Source: Parabacteroides distasonis
GTDB lineage: Bacteria > Bacteroidota > Bacteroidia > Bacteroidales > Tannerellaceae
Direction of reading: 5' to 3'
Length of the DNA stretch: 64,000 nt
NCBI GenBank assembly: GCA_015060925.1
Contig: SUXM01000009.1
Coordinates: 38,431 to 102,430, forward strand
In this document: positions 53,894 through 60,777 of the stretch, in pieces
How positions within the stretch are numbered: position 1 is the stretch's first letter
Layout of the letters: every line of letters starts with the position of its first letter
Notes under the pieces: generated by a model
Databases searched by the model: none
Told to the model about the DNA's origin: nothing
What the model saw: the letters and a program-made list of their open reading frames with translations, nothing else
Translations under genes and position numbers: made by a program

Positions 53894-53923
53894 AAGAGAC
53901 ATCTTCATGATGTCTCTTTTTTT
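53894..53923 (+). terminator. terminator after the NigD-like gene
   Basis: AGAGACATC (53895-53903) pairs perfectly with GATGTCTCT (53909-53917), with a 5-base loop and a run of T. It insulates the downstream sigma factor cassette. Confidence 0.88.
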
Positions 53924-53945
53924 ATGCTTTTTAGGAATCTCATGC

Positions 53946-53969
53946 AACGTTTGGCAGTTTCCTTTCGTC
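53946..53969 (+). promoter_or_regulatory. ECF-type promoter for the second sigma factor cassette
   Basis: AAC (53946-53948), 17 bases, CGTC (53966-53969). It ends 7 bases before the ATG at 53977, so the leader would be almost absent if this start is used. The core matches the pattern at 2440-2533 apart from one extra spacer base. Confidence 0.5.
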
Positions 53970-53976
53970 TATATAT

Positions 53977-54528
53977 ATGAGTATGAAAAAGACAAATACA
54001 TATCTGATAGAGGCATGCCGCAAAGGAGACCGGACAGCACAGCTTGCCCTTTATAAAGCATACGCACGATGGCTGTACAACATCTGTTTTCGTATAGTCG
54101 GGAATGTGGGGGATGCAGAAGAGGCGATGCAAGATGCTTTCTTGAAAATCCTCACCCGGATTGACCTATATCAAGAAGAGCAAACATTCGAAGCATGGAT
54201 TCATTCTATAGCAATCCATACAGCAATCGACCATCTCCGCCGGCAAACTCCAGACTGGGAGGAGTTGACCGAGCAACTATGGATTCCGGAAGAGGAGAGA
54301 GAGAACGAGGAAGAGATACAATATTCCGTCGAGCAGATCAAAAGAGCCTGTAAAGAATTGCCACCCGGGTATCGGGTCATCCTTTCTCTTTACCTTTTCG
54401 AGGGATACGATATGGAAGAGATCGCTTCCATCCTCAAAATCCAACCGGCAAGTGTACGCAGCCAATACTTGAGAGGGAAGCGAAAATTGTTAAACATCAT
54501 AGCAGCAAAAGAATCATGGACAAATTAA
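53977..54528 (+). CDS. RNA polymerase sigma factor, ECF (sigma-70 family)
   Basis: A 183-residue ECF sigma factor (or 181 if the ATG at 53983 is used, which leaves a slightly longer leader). Region 2: WLYNICFRIVGNVGDAEEAM, QDAFLKILTRID, FEAWIHSIAIHTAIDHLRRQ. Region 4: GYRVILSLYLFEGYDMEEIA with the recognition helix in ILKIQPASVRSQYLRGKRKL. It differs clearly from the 1870 sigma factor. The stop lies inside the next gene's first codons (13-base overlap), so sigma factor and membrane partner are coupled. Autoregulation is suggested by the upstream AAC-N17-CGTC element. Confidence 0.95.
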   Translation: MSMKKTNTYLIEACRKGDRTAQLALYKAYARWLYNICFRIVGNVGDAEEAMQDAFLKILTRIDLYQEEQTFEAWIHSIAIHTAIDHLRRQTPDWEELTEQLWIPEEERENEEEIQYSVEQIKRACKELPPGYRVILSLYLFEGYDMEEIASILKIQPASVRSQYLRGKRKLLNIIAAKESWTN

Positions 54529-55052
54529 AACATTTTATCGACATAAACAGAGAAGCATTTGAAGAGAAGCAACTTCCGGAAGGCCATTTGGAACGCTTCG
54601 AAAAGAGATTGTCTCATCCACACAGAAGCCAAACCATAAGATACAGCCTGTACTCTATAATTGCGGCAGCCTGCATCTCCTTGCTTATCCTTTTCAATCT
54701 CCCATGGGAAAAGGGGACATCCGATATTTCTCCCACAGAGGTACAGCCTTGTAGTTGTGAGATAACAGAAGAGTTTGAAGGGCTTCGCCTCCACTACATG
54801 ATGCAAATCCATGAAACGATTGAAGAGATGAAAATGCTATGCAAACAATATCCCTTTCCGGGAGCAGACGAGCTATTGGAAGAGACCAACCAGATTTTAG
54901 CAGACAGCCGAATATTTGAAGAGTCCGTGCTCCCAACACTCCCCTGCTCCGATGATGGTTTATATGCCATAAACATGCACTACAGCAGCAGTCTGGAAAG
55001 CCTTCAGATTATGCTTAATCAAATGGGATGTATGAAATCAAATAATCAATAA
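54516..55052 (+). CDS. single-pass membrane protein, putative anti-sigma factor
   Basis: A 178-residue protein with an N-terminal cytoplasmic part (MDKLKHFIDINREAFEEKQL), one membrane helix at about residues 42-62 (YSLYSIIAAACISLLILFNL), and a periplasmic part of ~115 residues with a helical look and five cysteines. The topology and its overlap with the sigma gene are what an anti-sigma factor would show. No known anti-sigma motif is visible, so the function is inferred from position. The exported KYGN-repeat protein starts 21 bases downstream. Confidence 0.8.
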   Translation: MDKLKHFIDINREAFEEKQLPEGHLERFEKRLSHPHRSQTIRYSLYSIIAAACISLLILFNLPWEKGTSDISPTEVQPCSCEITEEFEGLRLHYMMQIHETIEEMKMLCKQYPFPGADELLEETNQILADSRIFEESVLPTLPCSDDGLYAINMHYSSSLESLQIMLNQMGCMKSNNQ

Positions 55053-55073
55053 CAACATAAAACAAACAGAGAA

Positions 55074-56156
55074 ATGAAAACAGCAAAAACAAGTTTAATC
55101 AAGTATCTACGTATCCTTTCCCACACAGGATTACTGTTACTCTTGACCTTTATGTGCACCTATCCTGTCCGGGCTGCCCAATTTGAAAGCATCAAGAAAA
55201 AGGAGATTAATAAAAACTTCAGCGTAAGTAAAAATGATCTCCTGCAAGTTGACAACCGCTATGGGAATATTACCATCAGTTCCTGGAATAAGAAAGAGGT
55301 TACTATCCAAGTAGAAATCGAAGCCAAAGCTCATAGTGACCAAAAGGCACAGGCTATTCTTGACCGCATCCATATCCAATTGGAGAAGAGTGGAGGTACT
55401 GTTTCTGCCATCACCTCTATAGCCTCCGACAACTCTGATGGTTCCGAACAATCATTCACTATTAATTATTCCATCAATATGCCGGCAGAGTTGGCCTGCC
55501 ATCTGACACAAAAATATGGGAACATCCGCATGCCGGAAACCAACAAAGGCAAATGCAACCTTCATGCAAAGTACGGGAATATCCATGGCGGTAACTTCAA
55601 CGCTCCTCTTAACATTGATATCAAATATGGGAACTTGGAGATTGCCAATACGACCGACGAACTGATGATCGTTTGCAAATATGGAAATCTGACCATGGGA
55701 AAGGTATCGGAAATGAACACCGACATCAAATACGGGAATATCCAGATAGAAGAACTTGGGCATGGAGTGATAAAACAAAAGTATGGAAACAGCACTATTC
55801 AAAAGGTTAAAAAGGGAATCGCCATCAACGAATTAGGCTATAGCAAATTCCATATCAACGAATTAGCATCCGACTTCACGCAAATATCAGCTGAGGCTCG
55901 GTATAGCACATTAAACATTACAACGGATAAAAAGAGTTCTTTTAAGGTAAAGGCAGACAACATGAAATATGGGAACTGTAAAATCAAAGGGTTCAATGTT
56001 TCACATCAGTCCCAAAAGTTTGACACATCCGACTTTGATAGCAAAAAGATAAAAAAAGACAATGATGATTACGACTTGCTTGTCAATAGCGGGAAAGGTG
56101 GCCAGATCTTATTCAATGGCAATAAATACAGTAATCTATATATTACTGCCGAATAA
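55074..56156 (+). CDS. exported beta-solenoid-like protein with KYGN repeats (DUF4097-like)
   Basis: A 360-residue protein. The signal peptide is at about 12-35 (LRILSHTGLLLLLTFMCTYP). Eight [KR]YGN motifs are seen at about residues 62, 147, 166, 184, 202, 219, 236 and 298. The middle six are spaced 17-19 residues, and degenerate forms lie between and after them (GYSKFHI, ARYSTLNI, NKYSNLYI). Each is followed by an alternating beta-strand pattern, which suggests a right-handed beta-solenoid like the DUF4097 family. The function is unknown. It is the third gene of an ECF sigma/membrane protein/exported protein operon and is thus likely under that sigma factor. Confidence 0.85.
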   Translation: MKTAKTSLIKYLRILSHTGLLLLLTFMCTYPVRAAQFESIKKKEINKNFSVSKNDLLQVDNRYGNITISSWNKKEVTIQVEIEAKAHSDQKAQAILDRIHIQLEKSGGTVSAITSIASDNSDGSEQSFTINYSINMPAELACHLTQKYGNIRMPETNKGKCNLHAKYGNIHGGNFNAPLNIDIKYGNLEIANTTDELMIVCKYGNLTMGKVSEMNTDIKYGNIQIEELGHGVIKQKYGNSTIQKVKKGIAINELGYSKFHINELASDFTQISAEARYSTLNITTDKKSSFKVKADNMKYGNCKIKGFNVSHQSQKFDTSDFDSKKIKKDNDDYDLLVNSGKGGQILFNGNKYSNLYITAE

Positions 56157-56183
56157 AAACCCGATGCTAATGAAAATAAAAAT

Positions 56184-56224
56184 CCATCGGCATGAGAAGA
56201 AAGTTTCATGCCGATGGTTTTTTA
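56184..56224 (+). terminator. terminator after the KYGN-repeat gene
   Basis: CCATCGGCATGA (56184-56195) pairs perfectly with TCATGCCGATGG (56206-56217), with a 10-base loop and a T-run. It closes the three-gene sigma factor operon. Confidence 0.9.
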
Positions 56225-56245
56225 CTCCTTCACATAGATTTTCTC

Positions 56246-57211
56246 TTACAACTTCTCTACCTCTTCTAAAGTCAGACCTGTACAGTTCACGATTGTTTGC
56301 AAATCAATGCCACTCTTTTTCAAATTGGTAGCGGTTTGGTATAAGCCTTCAAGTTTCCCTTCTTGCTTTCCTTTCATAAGTCCTTCTTCCAAACCAGCCT
56401 GTTTGCCTTGTTCTAATCCTTGTTCTATACCTTCTTTCTTTCCTTTCTCTACACCTTCTTCATAGCGATACTCCATGCAGGCATACCAATCTCGTTCGAC
56501 AGATAAACTTAACTCATATGCCAAACGTTCATCCAAACTCATCCGTTCAACTTCAACCGCACTCTTTAACTTCTTCAAAAAGTTATCATTCTCCCAAATA
56601 TGTTTTGGTATCTCTCCCATAATTTCTACATGATTTAATATGTACAAAAATCGCTTGTAAGCCGTATCGCAAGCCGAAAAATCTAACTTGAACTTCGGCA
56701 GCTCCAAATAGATTTCATTCAGTGTGTCACTGAACGGTTCCTTCAACTCTCGATCCATGCGGACAATGTCCCAACGGTATTTATCCGGGTAACGACCATC
56801 CATGATGAAATCCAAGAAACAGACCACATACACTTTGCTAAACCGGTATTCCCAACGTTTCTTCCCTTTACCGAACACTGTTTGGATACGTTTCCGCTCC
56901 ATCTGTGCTTGCCGTTGGATGACAAAAGAGGCGTAATACAAGACCCTATCCGAAAAATACTGCTGTTTTTTCTTCTGAATCTCCACGATAAAGCACTCTC
57001 CATCCTCCGTTTCGCAAAAAAGGTCAAAGATAACTTTCGTGTTTCCGCTGTTTTCTCCCAACATCTCGACATTCTGAAACGTAATGTCCTTGATTTGTTT
57101 ATCCAAGAGACTGTTTAAGAAACCGATTGTCAACTCTTTATTTGCCACTGTGCCAAACAGCACCTTAAAGCCATAATCCGATTTCGGATCGATAAACTTC
57201 ACCTCTTTCAT
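56246..57211 (-). CDS. Rpn-family recombination-promoting nuclease / PD-(D/E)XK nuclease
   Basis: A 321-residue protein of the Rpn (transposase_31-like) family. The opening FIDPKSDYGFKVLFGTVANK and the core KVIFDLFCETEDGECFIVEI followed by QKKKQQYF hold the D and ExQ/K residues of a PD-(D/E)XK nuclease. A C-terminal run of about 40 residues repeats K/E-G-x-E/Q-x-G (GKKEGIEQGLEQGKQ, GLEEGLMKGKQEGKLEGLY), which is known to vary in length in this family. The true role is uncertain: relatives promote recombination or act as defence-like nucleases. It has its own TATATTTG element and stands between unrelated genes. Confidence 0.9.
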   Translation of the reverse strand: MKEVKFIDPKSDYGFKVLFGTVANKELTIGFLNSLLDKQIKDITFQNVEMLGENSGNTKVIFDLFCETEDGECFIVEIQKKKQQYFSDRVLYYASFVIQRQAQMERKRIQTVFGKGKKRWEYRFSKVYVVCFLDFIMDGRYPDKYRWDIVRMDRELKEPFSDTLNEIYLELPKFKLDFSACDTAYKRFLYILNHVEIMGEIPKHIWENDNFLKKLKSAVEVERMSLDERLAYELSLSVERDWYACMEYRYEEGVEKGKKEGIEQGLEQGKQAGLEEGLMKGKQEGKLEGLYQTATNLKKSGIDLQTIVNCTGLTLEEVEKL

Positions 57212-57283
57212 AGTGATTGCTTTGGTATTTTAATGAATAATTAAGTTTCTTCTATCCTCTCTTTAAAAGAAGAAGATATGCAA

Positions 57284-57291
57284 CAAATATA
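57284..57291 (-). promoter_or_regulatory. -7 promoter element for the Rpn-family gene
   Basis: The minus strand reads TATATTTG (TAnnTTTG), 73 bases before the start codon at 57211. It leaves a long leader. Confidence 0.45.
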
Positions 57292-57338
57292 ACGATTTAA
57301 TTTATATGCACAATCATTTCAAACTTATAAAAGCGACA

Positions 57339-57536
57339 TTACTCCTTCACTTGAATTTTGTGGGAGGCGACTTTGCCGTTACAGTCGATGGAAAGGATGC
57401 AGAGTCCTTTGGTTTTTAGTGGGATTTCATTATCGCCTGCCACTATCGGAGCCGTTTGAAGCAATACTCCCGATAAGTCATACACCCGACAAATACCCTT
57501 TTCCGGGAATTTCAAACGAAGTAGAGAACCCACCAC
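57339..57536 (-). pseudogene. stranded C-terminal sorting-type domain fragment
   Basis: About 65 codons. The product reads like the last ~65 residues of a secreted protein with a type IX/Por-type tail: GICRVYDLSGVLLQTAPIV, then GLCILSIDCNGKVASHKIQV and KE at the stop. The frame stays open upstream to a TGA at 57645-57647 but shows no ATG, so only a GTG at 57536 could start it. There is no signal peptide in that form. I read it as the remnant of a larger gene that lost its front. Similar C-terminal logic is seen at 43344 and 63505. Confidence 0.55.
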
Positions 57537-57588
57537 TGAAACGGCATGATCATCGACGAAAACAAATAAAAATAGATACCAACCAATT

Positions 57589-57634
57589 TTATTTCTCTGC
57601 CCAGAAAAAATTTTTTCCCTGGGCAGAGAAATAA
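57589..57634. repeat. 16-bp perfect palindromic hairpin
   Basis: TTATTTCTCTGCCCAG (57589-57604) and CTGGGCAGAGAAATAA (57619-57634) are perfect arms around AAAAAATTTTTTCC. A-T runs within the loop also pair. It lies between the propeller lipoprotein gene (minus, ends 57702) and the sorting-domain fragment. It could end the lipoprotein transcript, but it lacks a clean T-run outside the stem. Confidence 0.7.
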
Positions 57635-57701
57635 GATTTTGTGTTCATTATCTTATCTTTTATCAGATTGCATACAACGAACTAGAACAATTGATTTTAT
57701 G

Positions 57702-58772
57702 TTAAAGAGTTGAAAGTTTAACATCCGACATATCAAAAGAATATAAATAATAATCATCCTCCCAACCTAAGGCAATCAACTCTTGATTATCTTCTGACAC
57801 ACATATATTCAGCAATGGTTTATCTGCAACCAAACGACAAACACAATTTCCATTCCAGTCATAAACAAAAATTGCATTAGAAAGCATGACATCCATAAAA
57901 GCTTGTTCTGAAATACTTTTCATTTGTTTTCCTGAATACAAAGCATAAATATAGTGTTCAGTGGCATACAAATCAATATAACCATGAATATTACCTTTTT
58001 TATAAACAGCACTACTATAATCAGAAGTACTATTCACTGTATAATTAGGAAATACATCATGATATTTTTTTATCATATAGGGATTCTCTTCCAATTGATA
58101 AACTTCAAAAATTACTCCAAAAAAAGAGATAAAAGCCATTCTATTTAAAATAGGATTATATACCATTTTTCCTTGATAAGCCATCATACGACTTTGAGGA
58201 TCGGCCATTTCTACACTATACCTATCTTTTTTCGGAAACTCTCCAAACGTATTAACAAATTCCCCTTTCTTATTTAAAGATACAAAACGCCTATTATTAA
58301 TAACCCGACTACCACTATTCCGTGCAACATACCCTCCATTTGTTTCTAGAACTGATGGATAATGTTCTTCTATATTTTGTTCTTCTGTCGTATTCCCTAA
58401 TAAATCCTTAGTTATAATTCGTTTCTTACTTATATCAAATACCAAGAAATGACTATCATCTTTCTTCTGCATTAAAGAAGTATAAAAACTTTCATTGGGA
58501 GCACTCCCATGCTTTAACAAGGAAGATACACTATCTTGAGTATATGATATTTTATCAACATGAGAATCTCGCATAACATTATGCTTAATAACACATTGCT
58601 CTTTTTCAAATAAAAGAAGAGTTCCTTGACTATTTAGTTTATAAGTATCCACATTCAATTTTTTACCTTGAATATTTACCACTTTATCAAAACGACTTAT
58701 CGGATCTACTTTCTTTTTTTGACAGGAAAAGAAAAAACAAATAAAAATTATTACAAAACAAACATTCTTCAT
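57702..58772 (-). CDS. BF3164-like lipoprotein with six-bladed beta-propeller (TolB-like)
   Basis: A 356-residue lipoprotein with the lipobox in CFFFSC (Cys at about residue 17). The rest resembles the BF3164/TolB-like propeller family of Bacteroidales: YPSVLETNGGYVARNSGSRV, RRFVSLNKKGEFVNTFGEF, DLYATEHYIYALYSGKQM, FVYDWNGNCVCRLVADKPLL. The family is often found next to NVEALA small-protein genes, as here, with two such genes upstream on the same strand. It probably sits on the periplasmic face of the envelope. The role of the pair is unknown. Confidence 0.88.
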   Translation of the reverse strand: MKNVCFVIIFICFFFSCQKKKVDPISRFDKVVNIQGKKLNVDTYKLNSQGTLLLFEKEQCVIKHNVMRDSHVDKISYTQDSVSSLLKHGSAPNESFYTSLMQKKDDSHFLVFDISKKRIITKDLLGNTTEEQNIEEHYPSVLETNGGYVARNSGSRVINNRRFVSLNKKGEFVNTFGEFPKKDRYSVEMADPQSRMMAYQGKMVYNPILNRMAFISFFGVIFEVYQLEENPYMIKKYHDVFPNYTVNSTSDYSSAVYKKGNIHGYIDLYATEHYIYALYSGKQMKSISEQAFMDVMLSNAIFVYDWNGNCVCRLVADKPLLNICVSEDNQELIALGWEDDYYLYSFDMSDVKLSTL

Positions 58773-58845
58773 AAATATAGACTTTACAAGGAAGAGAATT
58801 ATAAAACAATCTCTTCCTTATCCATTTTACTTACTACTTTTGAAA

Positions 58846-59076
58846 TTAAAAACTTTGTTTTATCCCCCACAAAGTTTCTCCATCAGAATAAGTATGACAT
58901 TCATAATAAGAACCTATACAAATAAATTCAATATAAACCTCCCCTTGGGCTAAAGCTTCTATATTATCAAAAGCTTAATCAGATAAAACATCTTCTTTTT
59001 CACTTTGAGTAATATTCCAACCAGCAACCGCTGCTATGGCAGCAAAGGCTATAAAGCCTAACATTTTCTTTTTCAT
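58846..59076 (-). pseudogene. NVEALA-domain small protein, broken by an in-frame stop
   Basis: The minus strand from ATG 59076 reads MKKKMLGFIAFAAIAAVAGW, then NITQSEKEDVLSD, then a TAA at codon 34. The frame continues AFDNIEALAQGEVYIEFICI and a Cys-containing tail to a second stop at 58846. The NIEALAQGE stretch is the NVEALA signature. The leader is hydrophobic (residues 6-19). In relatives the codon at the stop is usually Leu (TTA), so one base change explains it. It may be dead, or the stop could be read through. It lies between an intact NVEALA gene and the propeller lipoprotein. Confidence 0.75.
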
Positions 59077-59246
59077 ATTTTTATTTATTCTTTTTTATAA
59101 ACGTTTGTTCTTTTATGTATTCATCCTCAAAAGTTACTATTCTTCACTTTTCAGAATAAGGAGACATCATTCCTTTTTTTGTTTGCTGTTTATTACCTAT
59201 TTTTGCCGTACCTCCTTTTTTAGATGTGAATCACTGAGGAGATTTT

Positions 59247-59292
59247 CAGGAGTTTCTGTAGAGAACGGTGGAACAGACTTGCAGAAACTCCT
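59247..59292. repeat. 11-bp inverted repeat between the two NVEALA genes
   Basis: AGGAGTTTCTG (59248-59258) and CAGAAACTCCT (59282-59292) are perfect arms around 23 bases, just downstream of the stop of the intact NVEALA gene at 59313 on the minus strand. There is no T-run on that strand, so it is a stable hairpin rather than a clear terminator. Confidence 0.55.
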
Positions 59293-59312
59293 TTCTTTTC
59301 TTCCTTATCTTG

Positions 59313-59543
59313 CTACTTTAAATGATATCCTGAAATTTTATATTGAACAAACGAACCGTTACACTCTACATTCCCAATTCCTAAACAAAAATAATTTTCA
59401 TTGGACTGTTCTCCTTGCGCCAATGCTTCGATGTTCGCTTTTGTCAAATCGTTTAACGGTTGCATTTGTGATGATTGAGTAAGCAGATACATACCTACCA
59501 TACAAATCAAAGCAACTGTGATTTTCAACATTTTTTTAATCAT
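59313..59543 (-). CDS. NVEALA-domain small exported protein
   Basis: A 76-residue protein. The leader is basic and then hydrophobic (MIKKMLKITVALICMVGMYL). The NVEALA signature appears as ANIEALAQGE at about residues 36-45. The remaining ~30 residues have two cysteines (FCLGIGNVECNGSF). Small NVEALA proteins of this kind occur as tandem genes beside BF3164-type lipoproteins in Bacteroidales. They may be processed after the signature, but their function is not established. It is the first gene of a probable NVEALA-NVEALA-lipoprotein operon, with a TATCTTTG element 65 bases upstream. Confidence 0.85.
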   Translation of the reverse strand: MIKKMLKITVALICMVGMYLLTQSSQMQPLNDLTKANIEALAQGEQSNENYFCLGIGNVECNGSFVQYKISGYHLK

Positions 59544-59607
59544 ACTCTTTTTATTTATATTTGTGTCTGAATTATTTTCTGTCTATCAGAAAGACAAGCG
59601 AACTTCA

Positions 59608-59615
59608 CAAAGATA
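59608..59615 (-). promoter_or_regulatory. -7 promoter element for the NVEALA-propeller cassette
   Basis: The minus strand reads TATCTTTG (TAnnTTTG), 65 bases before the start at 59543. Confidence 0.5.
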
Positions 59616-59731
59616 TTTTTTAAAATTTTATATCAGTTAAAAAAAGTCCGATACTTTTCGGATAATTTATAATAGATTGATTTTCAAACTTATTAATACG
59701 GCTTAGTCAACAAAATGTCTACAGAAAAAGA

Positions 59732-59872
59732 ATGAATATGAAGATTAATAATCGTAAATGTATAGCCGTTTGGGTATGGTTGATGGTTTGGTTGGGTATC
59801 GGGTATGTAACCTATCAAGCACAGCAATCCCGAAATCTTAATAAAAGGTATTCAAAATTACATCGGACCTAA
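59732..59872 (+). CDS. small single-pass membrane protein, possibly frameshifted
   Basis: A 46-codon ORF, MNMKINNRKCIAVWVWLMVW then LGIGYVTYQAQQSRNLNKRY and a short tail. One membrane helix runs from about residue 11 to 27. A different frame of the same stretch encodes IKGIQNYIGPNPELVTE and ends in TAA at 59893. That looks more protein-like than the tail as read, so one base may have been lost or gained near 59845. It lies in a 429-base gap that otherwise holds only the NVEALA promoter and a terminator. Function unknown. Confidence 0.35.
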   Translation: MNMKINNRKCIAVWVWLMVWLGIGYVTYQAQQSRNLNKRYSKLHRT

Positions 59873-59903
59873 TCCCGAATTAGTCACCGAGTAATTTCAG
59901 AAT

Positions 59904-59941
59904 AAAAAATCCCGATACCTACATCACAGCAGGCATCGGGA
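59904..59941 (-). terminator. terminator after the DUF1080 gene
   Basis: On the minus strand TCCCGAT and CCT pair with AGG and ATCGGGA (one mismatch), and six T follow. It lies 31 bases after the DUF1080 stop at 59972. Confidence 0.8.
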
Positions 59942-59971
59942 CTTTCTATTATCACAAAGACTTATCTATTA

Positions 59972-60757
59972 TCAGTCAAGTTCTTTGATTGTGATGTTGC
60001 GGAACCAAACATCATCTCCATGATCTTGGAAACCGATATAACCTTCACGGTTTTCACCGCCACAGTTCAACAATAGATCGTATGCTTCCGGCCATTTTTC
60101 TTTGCTGAATTTGCTCTTATCCAACATTTCCTTCCATTGCGGAGTCCACAAGTGATATTCAACTACCACTTCATCATTCTGATAGTGAACAACAGTTCCT
60201 TTGTAAACCATGATCTTCACTTTGTTCCATTCTCCGAACGGTTTTGAATTCTGCGGATTAGCAGGAATCATATCATACAAAGAAGAAGATTTGCGGTTAC
60301 CATCTTTACCTAATTTCGCATCCGGATGGTTTTCATTATCCAATACCTGGCATTCAGGAGCTGAGATGTAAATCGGTTTACCCGGAACTTCTTGAGCCAA
60401 ATAGAAAATACCGGAGTTACCACCTTTAGAAACCTTCCACTCCAATTCCAATTCAAAGTTTTTAAATTTCTTATCAAAGATGATATCACCACCATCATTT
60501 GTCTGAGCTTCACCGCCTCCGGCACCATTGAACTTGATACAACCATCTTCGATTGTCCAACGAGCAGGAATATCTTGACGATTATAACCTCTCCAACCGG
60601 TGAAATCTTTTCCATTGAACAAAGAAATCTTGCCTTCGTCTTCTGTCACCTCTGTTTTTGTTTCAGCAGTTGCATTTTCTGCTTTTTGGCCACCGCCACA
60701 AGACATCATAAAAGACATCATGACTGCAGCACCTAACACTAATACTGTTTTTTTCAT
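59972..60757 (-). CDS. DUF1080 (3-keto-disaccharide hydrolase-type) lipoprotein
   Basis: A 261-residue lipoprotein; the lipobox Cys is at about residue 20 (MMSFMMSCGGG). The DUF1080 domain fills about residues 45-260: ISLFNGKDFTGWRGYNRQDI, FELELEWKVSKGGNSGIFYL, PECQVLDNENHPDAKLGKDG, GYIGFQDHGDDVWFRNI. In Bacteroidales such proteins act together with Gfo/Idh oxidoreductases on 3-keto-glycosides, and an example is known in the glucosinolate operon of Bacteroides thetaiotaomicron. Here it follows a Gfo/Idh gene by 20 bases. The exact substrate is not predictable. Confidence 0.92.
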   Translation of the reverse strand: MKKTVLVLGAAVMMSFMMSCGGGQKAENATAETKTEVTEDEGKISLFNGKDFTGWRGYNRQDIPARWTIEDGCIKFNGAGGGEAQTNDGGDIIFDKKFKNFELELEWKVSKGGNSGIFYLAQEVPGKPIYISAPECQVLDNENHPDAKLGKDGNRKSSSLYDMIPANPQNSKPFGEWNKVKIMVYKGTVVHYQNDEVVVEYHLWTPQWKEMLDKSKFSKEKWPEAYDLLLNCGGENREGYIGFQDHGDDVWFRNITIKELD

Positions 60758-60777
60758 CTTTTATCTGTTATTTAAAA

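Noticed and set aside
55257..55980. CRISPR-like repeats in the KYGN gene
   Set aside because: The repeated DNA is in frame, of varying sequence and codes for KYGN motifs. It is a protein repeat, not a CRISPR array.
59036..59482. 148-codon plus-strand frame across the NVEALA genes
   Set aside because: The minus strand carries two NVEALA signatures in the same region. This frame is Phe/Leu-rich only because it is opposite AT-rich coding DNA.
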